Position numbers and translations under genes: made by a program. Source: Thermoplasmata archaeon (GTDB lineage Archaea > Thermoplasmatota > Thermoplasmata > Lutacidiplasmatales > UBA184). From it: DNA of 28,175 nt. The stretch is taken from positions 1 through 28,175 of the forward strand of contig JAJYUO010000002.1 in the NCBI GenBank assembly GCA_021792485.1, read 5' to 3'. This document shows positions 1 through 7,575 of the stretch, one piece after another. The first letter of the stretch is position 1. The number at the start of each line of letters is the position of its first letter. The notes beneath the pieces are model-generated. The model did not search any database. It worked only from the letters and a program-made list of their open reading frames with translations, and was not told the origin of the DNA.

Positions 1-693
1 CGACCAGAGTCCGTGGGCCGTACCGTTCGGGCCGTGGACCTCCGGGCGGTGGGCCGACCCGTGGGCCGCTGGTGCCGGGCTCGATGCGGCCGGCGAGGCG
101 CGCGCGACGGGGCTCCCTAGGGCGACGCAGCTCTTCGTACCTCCGAATCCGGCCCGCGCCCACCACTCGCCCAACGGGCGCGCGGAGCGGTAGGCACGAC
201 GTCGTAGCGGGTCGAATACGACGAACCGTCCGGCGACCGGGACCAGGCCGATCCAGTGGGGGCCCGCCTCGGACGCGCGGCCGGAAGGTGCGGTAGCCAA
301 GAGGAGTCCGGCGCCTTCCGTCATGGGCGGGAGCGTCGCGTGCACCGGGACCCGTGCGCGGCGCGCCTCACGGTACAGCGAGCGCTCGATGGCACCGTAG
401 CCCGGCCCGGAGATCCCGGGGTGCGCCTGTCGGATATGAGCCCCCAGCCAGGGTCGTGGTCCGACGATCCATGTCTCGGCCGCGATCCCCCGACGGCGGG
501 CGGCAAGGGCCAGCGCAACCGGATGGGCTCCCGGGCAGGCGATCGCCGTGCTCTCCCGCCACAGGGCGATCTCCTCGTCGCGCCAGCGCGGGATCCGATG
601 ACCGAGCGCGACCAAGACGGAGCCGAGCGCGGCCGGACCGCAGGTGAACGGGAACGACTGCCGGCGATGTGCTCGTAGCGGGCTATCGCTCAT
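1..693 (-). CDS. Peptidase C39-like (DUF3335-type) protein, 3' end cut by window edge
   Basis: This leftward frame stays open from an ATG at 693 to the window edge, about 231 codons. Near the N-terminus it carries the motif QSFPFTCGPAALGSVL, in which Cys18 sits where C39 and papain-fold bacteriocin-processing peptidases have their nucleophile. A later GPHWIGLV segment (His146) and VVFDPL (Asp161) give the expected Cys-His-Asp order. After about residue 195 it becomes Ala/Pro/His-rich and may be disordered. The start overlaps the stop of the upstream methyltransferase gene by 11 bp, which suggests co-translation. Family members cleave double-glycine leader peptides or are uncharacterised. The substrate here is unknown and no precursor peptide is visible nearby. 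The fold call is fairly secure and the function is not. Confidence 0.72.
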   Translation of the reverse strand, partial: MSDSPLRAHRRQSFPFTCGPAALGSVLVALGHRIPRWRDEEIALWRESTAIACPGAHPVALALAARRRGIAAETWIVGPRPWLGAHIRQAHPGISGPGYGAIERSLYREARRARVPVHATLPPMTEGAGLLLATAPSGRASEAGPHWIGLVPVAGRFVVFDPLRRRAYRSARPLGEWWARAGFGGTKSCVALGSPVARASPAASSPAPAAHGSAHRPEVHGPNGTAHGLWS

Positions 694-1387
694 CGCGAAC
701 GACCTCCGATCCGCCTCGGGTCGACCGGTGACCGCCCAACGGTGACGCGGGCCGGGATCGCCGACCGCGGGGGTAGGGTAGGAACCGGCCGGTGCGCGCC
801 ACGTATTGCTCGTACTCCGCCGCCAGCCGAGGATCGGTCAAAAACAGCCTCTCCTCCGTTTCGGATCGTATCCATGCGAGCAGCACGAGACCGACGGTCA
901 CGACCGACGGAAGCCACCCGAGGAAGATGAGCGAGATCCCGATCGCGGTGCCGATTACGGCCGAGTACATCGGGTGTCGGATCCCCACGTACGGCCCTTC
1001 CTGCACAATCCGATGGCGGTCGGTCACCTCGAGTCGAACCGTCGCGAACGCTCCCAGGGCGCGAAACGACGTCCCGAGCAGGATGACGGCGAGGGCGAGC
1101 ACGACGATTCCGATCGCTTCTACGTAGGCATCGCCCGGGAATCGCAGCGCGAACGGCGCCGAAAGCATCGAATTGGGCGCGACGATCACGGCGATCGGAT
1201 AGAGGGTGACCAGCGCGATCCCCGCGATCCAGGCGCCTTCGACGACCCGGTCGTGGATGGGGGGGCGGGATACCGGCCCGCTCGGAGAGGTCGCGGTCGG
1301 CACCGGGGGTCGCCCGTAGGTGACTGCGGCTCCGAGCCCGACGTAGGTGCCGATCGCCGCCGCGACCAACGTTACCGTAGAAAACAT
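683..1387 (-). CDS. Isoprenylcysteine carboxyl methyltransferase (ICMT/PEMT-like) family membrane protein
   Basis: This is a 234-residue protein with hydrophobic segments at about residues 1-22, 50-70, 88-108 and 146-172. The C-terminal half carries the family signature GPYVGIRHPMYSAVI (131-145), followed by SETEERLF (176-183) and EYEQYVARTGRFLP (191-204), the usual end of the SAM-binding pocket in ICMT/PEMT-like methyltransferases. Prokaryotic members methylate small lipophilic or thiol substrates. True prenyl-cysteine proteins are not expected, so the substrate is unknown. The Arg-rich last 30 residues look disordered. It starts with ATG, ends with TAG and overlaps the C39-like gene downstream, so the two probably share a transcript. 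Confidence 0.8.
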   Translation of the reverse strand: MFSTVTLVAAAIGTYVGLGAAVTYGRPPVPTATSPSGPVSRPPIHDRVVEGAWIAGIALVTLYPIAVIVAPNSMLSAPFALRFPGDAYVEAIGIVVLALAVILLGTSFRALGAFATVRLEVTDRHRIVQEGPYVGIRHPMYSAVIGTAIGISLIFLGWLPSVVTVGLVLLAWIRSETEERLFLTDPRLAAEYEQYVARTGRFLPYPRGRRSRPASPLGGHRSTRGGSEVVRDER

Positions 1388-1521
1388 CGATCCCCGGGCC
1401 GGCCGGTTCCGATACGAGATGTGGTGGGTTTCATCGTGGGACCTTGCAGGAGGCGGTCTACCCTCCAGCGACAGGGAGGCGATAGGAAAGGGTTTCCCAC
1501 CGCTGAGCGGGGCGGCGGCTT

Positions 1522-1788
1522 TCAGAGCGTGAAGAACGGGGTGACCTCACGGATCGACCGTTGGGTAGGGACCCCCAGGCTCTGGTAGACCGCTTCCAGA
1601 TTCGTTGCGCTCGGCGCTTCCCACAGGCAGTGGGCTTCGTTCTTTCCCGGGACCGCGACGATCGATACCGGGCGGAACCCGGCGGGAATCTGACCCTTCT
1701 TCGCCATCGCTACGGCGCCCTGCACTTTCTCGACCACGGTCTTCGACTGTTCGTTTGTCCACCGATGCTCTACTTCGTAGAACGGCAT
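1522..1788 (-). CDS. Small DUF4242-like protein
   Basis: This is an 88-residue protein starting MPFYEVEHRW. A longer in-frame extension to 1905 exists, but it would run through the promoter region. ATG 1788 is preceded by GAGGAAG at a good distance, so I chose it. The short alpha/beta body, the CLWEAPS segment (54-60) and the closing IREVTPFFTL resemble the DUF4242 ferredoxin-like fold (nickel-binding or unknown function). One Cys and two His are present, too few to define a metal site. It is divergent from the HTH_10 regulator at 1880 and shares an AT-rich promoter region with it, so that regulator is a plausible controller. The family call is moderate. Confidence 0.65.
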   Translation of the reverse strand: MPFYEVEHRWTNEQSKTVVEKVQGAVAMAKKGQIPAGFRPVSIVAVPGKNEAHCLWEAPSATNLEAVYQSLGVPTQRSIREVTPFFTL

Positions 1789-1838
1789 GGTCTTCCTCGA
1801 TTCGTAAATCCCCCGGACGAGCTTGACGGGGCCCGTTG

Positions 1839-1857
1839 CATATGAAATGGGTATATC
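1839..1857. promoter_or_regulatory. Divergent TATA-like promoter region
   Basis: In otherwise GC-rich DNA this stretch holds GCATATGAAATGGGTATATCC. The rightward TATATC (1852-1857) lies about 26 nt before the ATG at 1880, the spacing expected for a leaderless archaeal transcript. The leftward TTTCATATGC (1848-1839) would start a transcript near 1816 for the DUF4242-like gene, leaving a leader that contains its GAGGAAG site. Confidence 0.55.
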
Positions 1858-1879
1858 CGCCGTCGGGGTCCTCCGACCG

Positions 1880-2785
1880 ATGCAGGTCATCTCCGTACGG
1901 CTCACTCACGATTGTCCGTACTCAACGCCCGTCGCGCAGGCACCGCGGGCGCGAGTGACCCACTTGTGCCACCGTGGGACGGAAGCGCTGCTCGAGATCC
2001 ACGACCCCGATCCCGCCTCGTTCGAACGACTGCTCGCAACGTACCGCCGGGAGAACGGCACGGTGCTCTTCGAAGAAGCGGATCGTTCGGCCGCGCTCCT
2101 CCGTTTCCCGACGTGCGCCTGCTGCCGAAGGGGGCGAGTGATCCCGACGATCGAGGCGGACGGCTACCTATACCTGCCCCCCTCTCGGTACACGCGACGG
2201 GGCGAGGAGTACCAGTTCCTCACGATGAGCGCTCGGGCGGATCCGCGCGCCGTCCGACGGCTGCCGGCAGAGGTCAACGTCCTGCAGATAGGGACCTCGC
2301 CGATGACCTCCCTCGGGTTCGAACAGGGATTCCTCGTCCCCGTCGGCACGCTGTTCCGCGGCCTGACGCCCCGTCAACGGCAGGCGATCGTGACCGCGGT
2401 CGTTCGAGGGTACTACCGGATCCCCCGTCCGGTCACCACCTCGGAACTCGCCCGAACGCTGGAGGTTTCGCGGCCGGCGTTCGAATCTCTGCTACGGAAA
2501 GCCGAGAACCGGATCGTCGCGGGGCTCTTTCCCTATCTGACGGTTCCCGGATTGATGGGCGCCGCCTCAGAGCCGGCCCCGTCGGTCCCCGTGCGCCCGA
2601 TCCGGTCGAGCGGCCGCGCACGGGCGGGCACGCCGAGGAACAAACGACGGCGACCTCGCCGCGCCACCGAACCACCCCGTGGACGAGGCCCGGACCGGAT
2701 CGACCGGACCGGGACGTCCGAACGAAGCCACGCGAACCGCTCGGCGGCCGGGCTCCGTGCGGATGGAAAGCAGCATCGCCCCTAG
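1880..2785 (+). CDS. HTH_10 (bacterio-opsin activator type) transcriptional regulator, cysteine-rich sensor half
   Basis: This is a 301-residue protein. The C-terminal HTH_10 domain spans about 161-220: it begins LTPRQRQAIVTAVVRGYY and continues through a helix-turn-helix around TTSELARTLEVSRPAFESLL. The N-terminal half (1-150) has no domain I can name but contains DCPYS, THLCHRG and CACCRRG, giving Cys12, 30, 79, 81 and 82 and His28 and 31. These could bind a metal or sense redox state. Residues after about 230 form a basic, low-complexity tail. An in-frame ATG exists at 1823, but ATG 1880 lies about 26 nt from a TATA box, so a leaderless start there is preferred. It probably binds DNA near the divergent DUF4242-like gene. 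Confidence 0.78.
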   Translation: MQVISVRLTHDCPYSTPVAQAPRARVTHLCHRGTEALLEIHDPDPASFERLLATYRRENGTVLFEEADRSAALLRFPTCACCRRGRVIPTIEADGYLYLPPSRYTRRGEEYQFLTMSARADPRAVRRLPAEVNVLQIGTSPMTSLGFEQGFLVPVGTLFRGLTPRQRQAIVTAVVRGYYRIPRPVTTSELARTLEVSRPAFESLLRKAENRIVAGLFPYLTVPGLMGAASEPAPSVPVRPIRSSGRARAGTPRNKRRRPRRATEPPRGRGPDRIDRTGTSERSHANRSAAGLRADGKQHRP

Positions 2786-3032
2786 CTCCGGCGGAAGAGA
2801 CTCGAGTCGAACGGCACTCCGCCCATGCCGGTGAACCGGAGCGGGGCGGATTCGACCGAACGGCGCATCTCAGGATCCCCGTGGGGCAGCGCAGGGCATC
2901 GCGCGGCCGGCACGTTTCGGCGAATGGCTGCGTTGATCTCGGAACCCCGCCGGATCGCGACCGGAGGCGCCGGGGAGGGAGGATCGAGGCAGGATGGGCG
3001 TTCCGCTCTCTAGATGAGGGACGGCAGCGGTA
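2786..3032. other. Intergenic stretch between convergent genes, no gene seen
   Basis: These 247 bases lie between the HTH_10 stop and the VOC gene stop. Frames are open on both strands because of the GC content, but none gives a recognisable protein and I see no tRNA or clear terminator. Confidence 0.4.
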
Positions 3033-3506
3033 TCAGCTCCGGAGCCGCCGCCTCCGACGGGCTCCCGGCGCGCGCCTCGGGGTTCGGCCCCGGCGCGGAG
3101 GAGGGCGACGACCGGCCGGTCCGAAGAACTCGAGCCAAACGTTGTCCGGGTCCCGGATGTAAACGACCCGTTGCTTGCCCTCCGAGAAATCGAGCACCAA
3201 CGGAAGACGGCGCCGACGGAGAACGCGGAGCCACCCCTCCAGGTCGGGCACGTAGAAACCGATGTGGTCGAGCTCCGTACCCGGTCGGAACGGCTCGTAG
3301 TACGGGTTGGATCGAGGGTAGTAGTTGAGCTCGATGCGATGCGCCTGACCCGGATACACGAGATGGACGAAGACGCCGCCATGCTCCATCCGGCCCCGGA
3401 AGCGCTCGCGGAAGCCGAGGGAGCGGTAGAACCGCAGCGACCGCGCGATGTCCCGGACCCGGATCCCTGTGTAGAGCAGACGAGGACCCGGGCGTCGTTC
3501 CGACAT
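3033..3506 (-). CDS. VOC/glyoxalase superfamily protein
   Basis: This 157-residue protein has two beta-alpha-beta-beta-beta modules typical of the vicinal oxygen chelate fold: LYTGIRVRDIARSLRFYRSL at 10-29 and DHIGFYVPDLEGWL at about 80-93. Candidate metal ligands are Glu in RIELNYY, His in LDHIGFYV and Glu in VWLEFFG. The first half lacks the usual early His. The segment IRDPDNVWLEFFGP is a standard glyoxalase ending. Beyond it lies an Arg/Pro-rich tail of about 28 residues that the family does not need. It may be lactoylglutathione-lyase-like, a methylmalonyl-CoA epimerase relative or a dioxygenase-type VOC, and the sequence does not decide. A TATA-like TTAAAC lies 26 nt before the ATG. Confidence 0.78.
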   Translation of the reverse strand: MSERRPGPRLLYTGIRVRDIARSLRFYRSLGFRERFRGRMEHGGVFVHLVYPGQAHRIELNYYPRSNPYYEPFRPGTELDHIGFYVPDLEGWLRVLRRRRLPLVLDFSEGKQRVVYIRDPDNVWLEFFGPAGRRPPPRRGRTPRRAPGARRRRRLRS

Positions 3507-3527
3507 TGTATCGGCTAGGCGTCCGGC

Positions 3528-3536
3528 GGTTTAACG
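3528..3536 (-). promoter_or_regulatory. TATA-like box of the VOC gene
   Basis: On the minus strand CGTTAAACC stands out in GC-rich DNA. Its centre is about 26 nt upstream of the ATG at 3506, which predicts a leaderless mRNA. Confidence 0.45.
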
Positions 3537-3692
3537 ACCTCGGCACGGGCTCCGCCTTCCGCGCATCCGGTCCGCACGCGCTCGCAACCGCCGGGCGGCG
3601 GCGCTCCTCGATCTTTCGCAGGCGCCGACGCGGCCACGGACTCACGGCCGATGGGCCGCGCGCTCGCATCGTCGCGGCGAATCGGCCGCATC

Positions 3693-4601
3693 CTAAGGGT
3701 CGCTGTACGGGCGACCCCGCTCTCCGGACCTCGGTCGAGAGCGGACCCTTCCGCCGCGACTCTCTCGTGCCATCGTGCGCCCGCCGCGAACGTGCCGATC
3801 GGCGACGTTTCCGACGATGAGGCTCGAGATTCTCAGGCGGGTGGCGGCGCGCCGCTTCGCCTCCGCCAGGTGATGGTGTTGGTGGCGGGAGCGCCCATGG
3901 GTCCGATAGGTCCATCGACCCGGGTAGCGAACCTCCCACAGAACGAGCGGATCCGGCGGTGCGAGCGGGAGCGTGAGCCGCCGTCGACCCGCGGCGGCGT
4001 CCGCGAGTTCGTCGACCGAGAGCCGTCCCTCCGCGCACTCGGTCATCCCGGCCACGAGCTTGCGGACCATTCCCCAGACGAACGACCGGGCGCGCACTTG
4101 GAGCCATGGCCCGCCCGATCCGTCGTGGATGCGGAGGAGGTCGATCGTTCGAAACGTCGGCGTTCCGGGGGGAATCCCGCGTCCGAACGTCCGGGCGTCG
4201 ATCTCGTGCGGGAGCCGGTTCGCGATCGTTCGGTACCGGCGGATGACCGAAGGCGGTCCGAACAGGAGGTAGCGGTACTCGCGCCAAAGCGCCTGCCGTA
4301 CGCGGAACTCTTCGGGGACCGGGCGCGCGGCGTCGAAGTAAATGTCCGGCGCCAGCCCGTTCAGCGCGCGCAGGAGCGGTCGGGCCGGAAGATCCGAACG
4401 CAGGGTCAGCGCATTCGCCCGTGCACTCACGCCGGCGTCGGTCCGGCTCGCAACCTCGATACCCGCCTCCCCGAGGGTCCGCACCAGCCGACGGCGCGCG
4501 AGCCCGTCTCGGATGACCCCTTCGACGGTCCGCCGTCCCGGCTGCCGCGCCCAGCCGGCGAACCCCTCTCCGTCGTAGCCGAAGCGGATCAGCCAGCGCA
4601 T
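3693..4601 (-). CDS. truA: tRNA pseudouridine(38-40) synthase TruA
   Basis: TruA converts uridines in the tRNA anticodon stem-loop to pseudouridine. The 302-residue product starts MRWLIRFGYDGEGFAGWARQ, the standard TruA N-terminus. It has the catalytic motif SRTDAGVSA with Asp55, then ALWREYRYLL, and RARSFVWGMVRKLVAGM, which corresponds to the conserved 'SFLYHQVR.M' region. The enzyme core ends near residue 230 (VLWEVRYPGRW). The remaining roughly 70 residues are a His/Arg-rich tail unlike the family. The ATG lies 15 nt after the aminotransferase stop, so the gene is probably expressed from the same leftward transcript. It ends in TAG. Confidence 0.93.
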   Translation of the reverse strand: MRWLIRFGYDGEGFAGWARQPGRRTVEGVIRDGLARRRLVRTLGEAGIEVASRTDAGVSARANALTLRSDLPARPLLRALNGLAPDIYFDAARPVPEEFRVRQALWREYRYLLFGPPSVIRRYRTIANRLPHEIDARTFGRGIPPGTPTFRTIDLLRIHDGSGGPWLQVRARSFVWGMVRKLVAGMTECAEGRLSVDELADAAAGRRRLTLPLAPPDPLVLWEVRYPGRWTYRTHGRSRHQHHHLAEAKRRAATRLRISSLIVGNVADRHVRGGRTMARESRGGRVRSRPRSGERGRPYSDP

Positions 4602-4616
4602 GGCTCGCGTGCCGAC

Positions 4617-6005
4617 CTAGGCCGGCGAGCCCGCTCCGTTCCGAACGGGGGACGCGACCTTCTCGTCGGCGACCTTCAACGCCATATCGAGGGCTTCGAG
4701 ACCGCGGTCAAGCTCGGCGCGGGTGACGATGAGGGGAGGGGCGATGATGAGGTGGGAGACCCAACCGATGCAGTAGACCCCGAGACTCATCATGGTTTGG
4801 GCGACCATGTCGACGACCAGCGGTTTCCCGGCGATCTTGTCGTCTTCGGTGTTGAACGGTTCCTTGGTGGCGCGATCGCGAACGAGCTCGACCGCCGCGA
4901 ACAGGCCGATGCCCCGGACGTCGCCCACTGACGGGTGCCGATCCTGGATCTCGCGGAGACGAGCGAGGAGATACTCGCCGTCCCGTCGGGACTTCGCCAT
5001 GAGGTCGAGCCGGCGGTACTCGTCGATCGCCGCAACGGCGGGGGCGAGGGTCACCGGATGGGCCTCGTAGGTGTGGCCGTGAGGGAAGTACCGATCGAGG
5101 AAGGCGTCGTGGATCGCGGCGCTCGTAGCCGTGAGTCCCAGCGGGATCGCGGCCCCGGTGATCCCCTTCGCGGTGGTCAGGAGATCCGGGACGACGTTCC
5201 ATCGCTGAACGGCGAACCACTCGCCGATGCGCCCCCAGCCGCTCATGACCTCGTCCGCGATCAATAGGACGTCGTTCTTCTTCGTGATCGCCCGAATCTT
5301 CGGCAAGTACTCGGGACCGGGAACGGGCACGCCGTTGGTGCCGACGACCGGTTCGACGATCATCGCGGCGACGTCGCCTTCCCGACGAATCTGTTCGTCC
5401 ACCGCGTCCGCGCATGCCACGTGGCAGGACGGATACGTGAGGTCGAAAGGGCAGCGGTAGCAGTAGCAGTCCGGGGCGAAGACGGTTCCCGGAACCTTTT
5501 GGTGCCGCTCGATCACCCGGCGGCGGAGCTCCCCGGTCACGCTGATCGACGCGGCGGTCGCGCCGTGGTAGGAGCGGTAGCGCGAGACGATCTTGGATCG
5601 GTTCGTGACCGCCCGTGCCATCTTGAGAGCGGCCTCATTCGCTTCCGTTCCCGAGGTGCTGAAGAAGAAGTGGTCGAGGCCCGAGGGAACGATCTCGCGA
5701 AGCCGCTGACTCAGCTCGGCGCGCGCCGGAGAGGCCATTCCCGGCGCCAGGTAGTCCAGCGTGCGCGCTTGCTCCGCGATCGAGGCGCTGATCCGAGGGT
5801 TCGCGTGACCCAGGTTCGCGGCGACGAGTTGGCTGGAGAAGTCGAGGTACTCTCGCCCGTCGGCGTCCCAGAACCTGCACCCTTCGGCGCGCGTGACGAG
5901 GAGCGGGTTCCAACCCCTTTGCCGCCGCCACGTGACGTAGTTCGTCTCGCGAACGACGCGGCGCTGCTCGTCGGCGTCCATGCCGTCCCGAGGGAGCTCC
6001 GCCAC
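4617..6005 (-). CDS. Class III PLP-dependent aminotransferase (omega-amino acid type)
   Basis: This is a 462-residue fold-type I aminotransferase. Visible motifs are STSGTEANEAALKMAR (PLP phosphate binding, about 116-131), SYHGAT (145-150), VEPVVGTNG, ADEVMSGWGRIG with Asp251, and LLTTAKGITGAAIPLG with Schiff-base Lys280. The family moves an amino group from an omega-amino acid (GABA, beta-alanine, taurine or similar) to a keto acid. A cysteine-rich insert, CYCYRCPFDLTYPSCHVAC (180-198), is present. The next gene upstream encodes an aldehyde dehydrogenase, which fits oxidation of the semialdehyde product. The long start is GTG at 6005, and an in-frame ATG at 5981 is an alternative because neither has a strong ribosome-binding site. 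The exact substrate cannot be told. Confidence 0.9.
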   Translation of the reverse strand: MAELPRDGMDADEQRRVVRETNYVTWRRQRGWNPLLVTRAEGCRFWDADGREYLDFSSQLVAANLGHANPRISASIAEQARTLDYLAPGMASPARAELSQRLREIVPSGLDHFFFSTSGTEANEAALKMARAVTNRSKIVSRYRSYHGATAASISVTGELRRRVIERHQKVPGTVFAPDCYCYRCPFDLTYPSCHVACADAVDEQIRREGDVAAMIVEPVVGTNGVPVPGPEYLPKIRAITKKNDVLLIADEVMSGWGRIGEWFAVQRWNVVPDLLTTAKGITGAAIPLGLTATSAAIHDAFLDRYFPHGHTYEAHPVTLAPAVAAIDEYRRLDLMAKSRRDGEYLLARLREIQDRHPSVGDVRGIGLFAAVELVRDRATKEPFNTEDDKIAGKPLVVDMVAQTMMSLGVYCIGWVSHLIIAPPLIVTRAELDRGLEALDMALKVADEKVASPVRNGAGSPA

Positions 6006-6022
6006 ATAACGGCCGTGCCGGG

Positions 6023-7513
6023 TTACGCGCCGGACCCGGCGTAGTTCACCGAGATGAGCTTCACTTCCGTCATCTCCTGCATCGCCCAGCGCACGCCCTC
6101 CCGCCCCACCCCGCTCTCCTTCACGCCACCGAACGGAAGGGCGTCCCAGCGCAGGATCGTCGGGTCGTTGAGGTGAACGCTGCCCGCACGGATCCTCTTG
6201 GCGATCGAGAACGCGGAGGCGATGTGAGACGAGTACACGGCGGCCTGGAGCCCGTACGGGGTCGCGTTGGCGATCCGGATGCCCTCGTCGATGGAGGCGA
6301 ACCGCACGATGGGCGCCATCGGCCCGAACGGTTCTTCGCGCAGGACCCGGGCATCGACCGGGACGTGATCGAGCACGGTCGGCTCGAAGTAAAAGCCGTC
6401 CGGCCGATCGGAGGCACGCTGTCCCCCGGTCCTCACGACGGCCGAGCGTTCCCGCGCATCACGGACCATATCCTCGAGTCGTTCCAGCGCGCTCCGGTCG
6501 ATCACCGGTCCGACCTCCGTGCGTTCGTCAAGAGCCGGACCGACCCGCAGCGTCCGGGCGTGGCCGGCGAGCGCCTCGGCGAACCGGTCCGCAATCCCGG
6601 ACTGGACTAAGATCCTCTTCGTCGCGGTACACACCTGGCCCGAATACGTGAATGCCCCTCGCGCTGCCGACGCCACGGCGCGTGGAAGATCCGCGTCATC
6701 CAGGACGAGCAGAGGGTCCATCCCGCCCATCTCGAGGAGCACGCGTTTCGTACGACGCCCGGCCGTCTCGGCGATCCGCGCGCCGATCGCCGTCGACCCC
6801 GTGAAGGTGACGAGGCGCGTACGGGGGTGTTCGACCAGGGCGTTCCCGACCGAGTCGCCGGGCCCGACGACCACGTTGAACGCTCCGGGCGGGACCCCCG
6901 CGGCTTCCAGATGGTGCGCCAGGCGAAGCGCCGTGAACGGCGCGTTGCTCGTCGGCTTCGCCACGACCGTATCCCCGGCGGCGAGCGCCGGTGCCACCTT
7001 GTGGGAGAGTAGGTTGAGCGGAAAGTTGAACGGCGCGATCGCGACGACGACCCCGATCGGGTCCCGAACCGTGAACAGGAACCGGGCCGCGTTACCGGCC
7101 GGCCTCTCGTAGGCGTCCGCGGGAAACGCTTCTCCTCCCAGGTGGCGGATCTCCTCGGCGGCGATGGCGAACACGTCGGTCGCCCGCTCGACCTAGGCCC
7201 GGGCTTCCACGATTGGCTTTCCGATCTCCCATGCGATCAGCCGAGCCAGGCTCTCGCGGTCGGCATGGATCCGCTCGGCCGTACGACGCAGCAGGGCCGC
7301 CCGTTCGTGGCCGGGGACCGTCGCCCACCGCTCCTCCGCCGACGCGGCGGCGTCGACCGCGGCCCGCGCATCCTCGACCGTCGCGACCGGCGCCTCTCCG
7401 ATCGATCGCCCGGTCGACGGATCGATCACCGGCCGGTACTGACCGCCCGAGGGCTCACGCCAGGAACCCCCGATGAACAGCCGCCCCCGGCCGATCTCGG
7501 CGGTAGCACCCAT
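6023..7513 (-). pseudogene. NAD(P)-dependent aldehyde dehydrogenase interrupted by one in-frame TAG
   Basis: Reading one frame from ATG 7513 to TAA 6023 gives a complete ALDH of 496 codons, normal length. The only break is a TAG at codon 107 (7195-7193), between IVEARA and VERATDVFAIAAEE. Conserved features lie on both sides: FIGGSW near the start, then after the stop IAPFNFP (Asn about 163), VAKPTSNAP (Lys about 186), FTGSTAIG, LLEMGG with Glu261, SGQVCTATKR with catalytic Cys295, and EEPFGPMAPIV. GAG, a common Glu codon at this site in relatives, differs from TAG by one base. A TATA box sits 26-28 nt before the ATG, so the promoter looks intact. The sequence resembles archaeal lactaldehyde/GAPN/succinate-semialdehyde dehydrogenases. 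It may be a fresh pseudogene, an assembly or strain variant, or rarely a readthrough gene. The downstream part could be re-started at a GTG at 7174, but that would lack the N-terminal cofactor-domain strands. Confidence 0.8.
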
Positions 7514-7536
7514 CCGGGAACGATAGCTGCGCGTGC

Positions 7537-7545
7537 GGTATATCC
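7537..7545 (-). promoter_or_regulatory. TATA-like box of the aldehyde dehydrogenase gene
   Basis: On the minus strand GGGATATACC is centred about 27 nt before the ATG at 7513, predicting a leaderless or near-leaderless transcript. It lies in the 62-nt gap after the unknown protein gene, so the dehydrogenase probably begins its own transcription unit, which may run through the aminotransferase to truA. Confidence 0.5.
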
Positions 7546-7575
7546 CCACCGGCCGCGGGGCCGAAGTCCCTCCGC

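Noticed and set aside
7193..7195. TAG as a pyrrolysine codon
   Set aside because: TAG is the most common ordinary stop in this window (12 genes), the protein is not a methylamine methyltransferase, and no pyl gene or tRNA-Pyl is visible. Kept only as a remote possibility in the findings.
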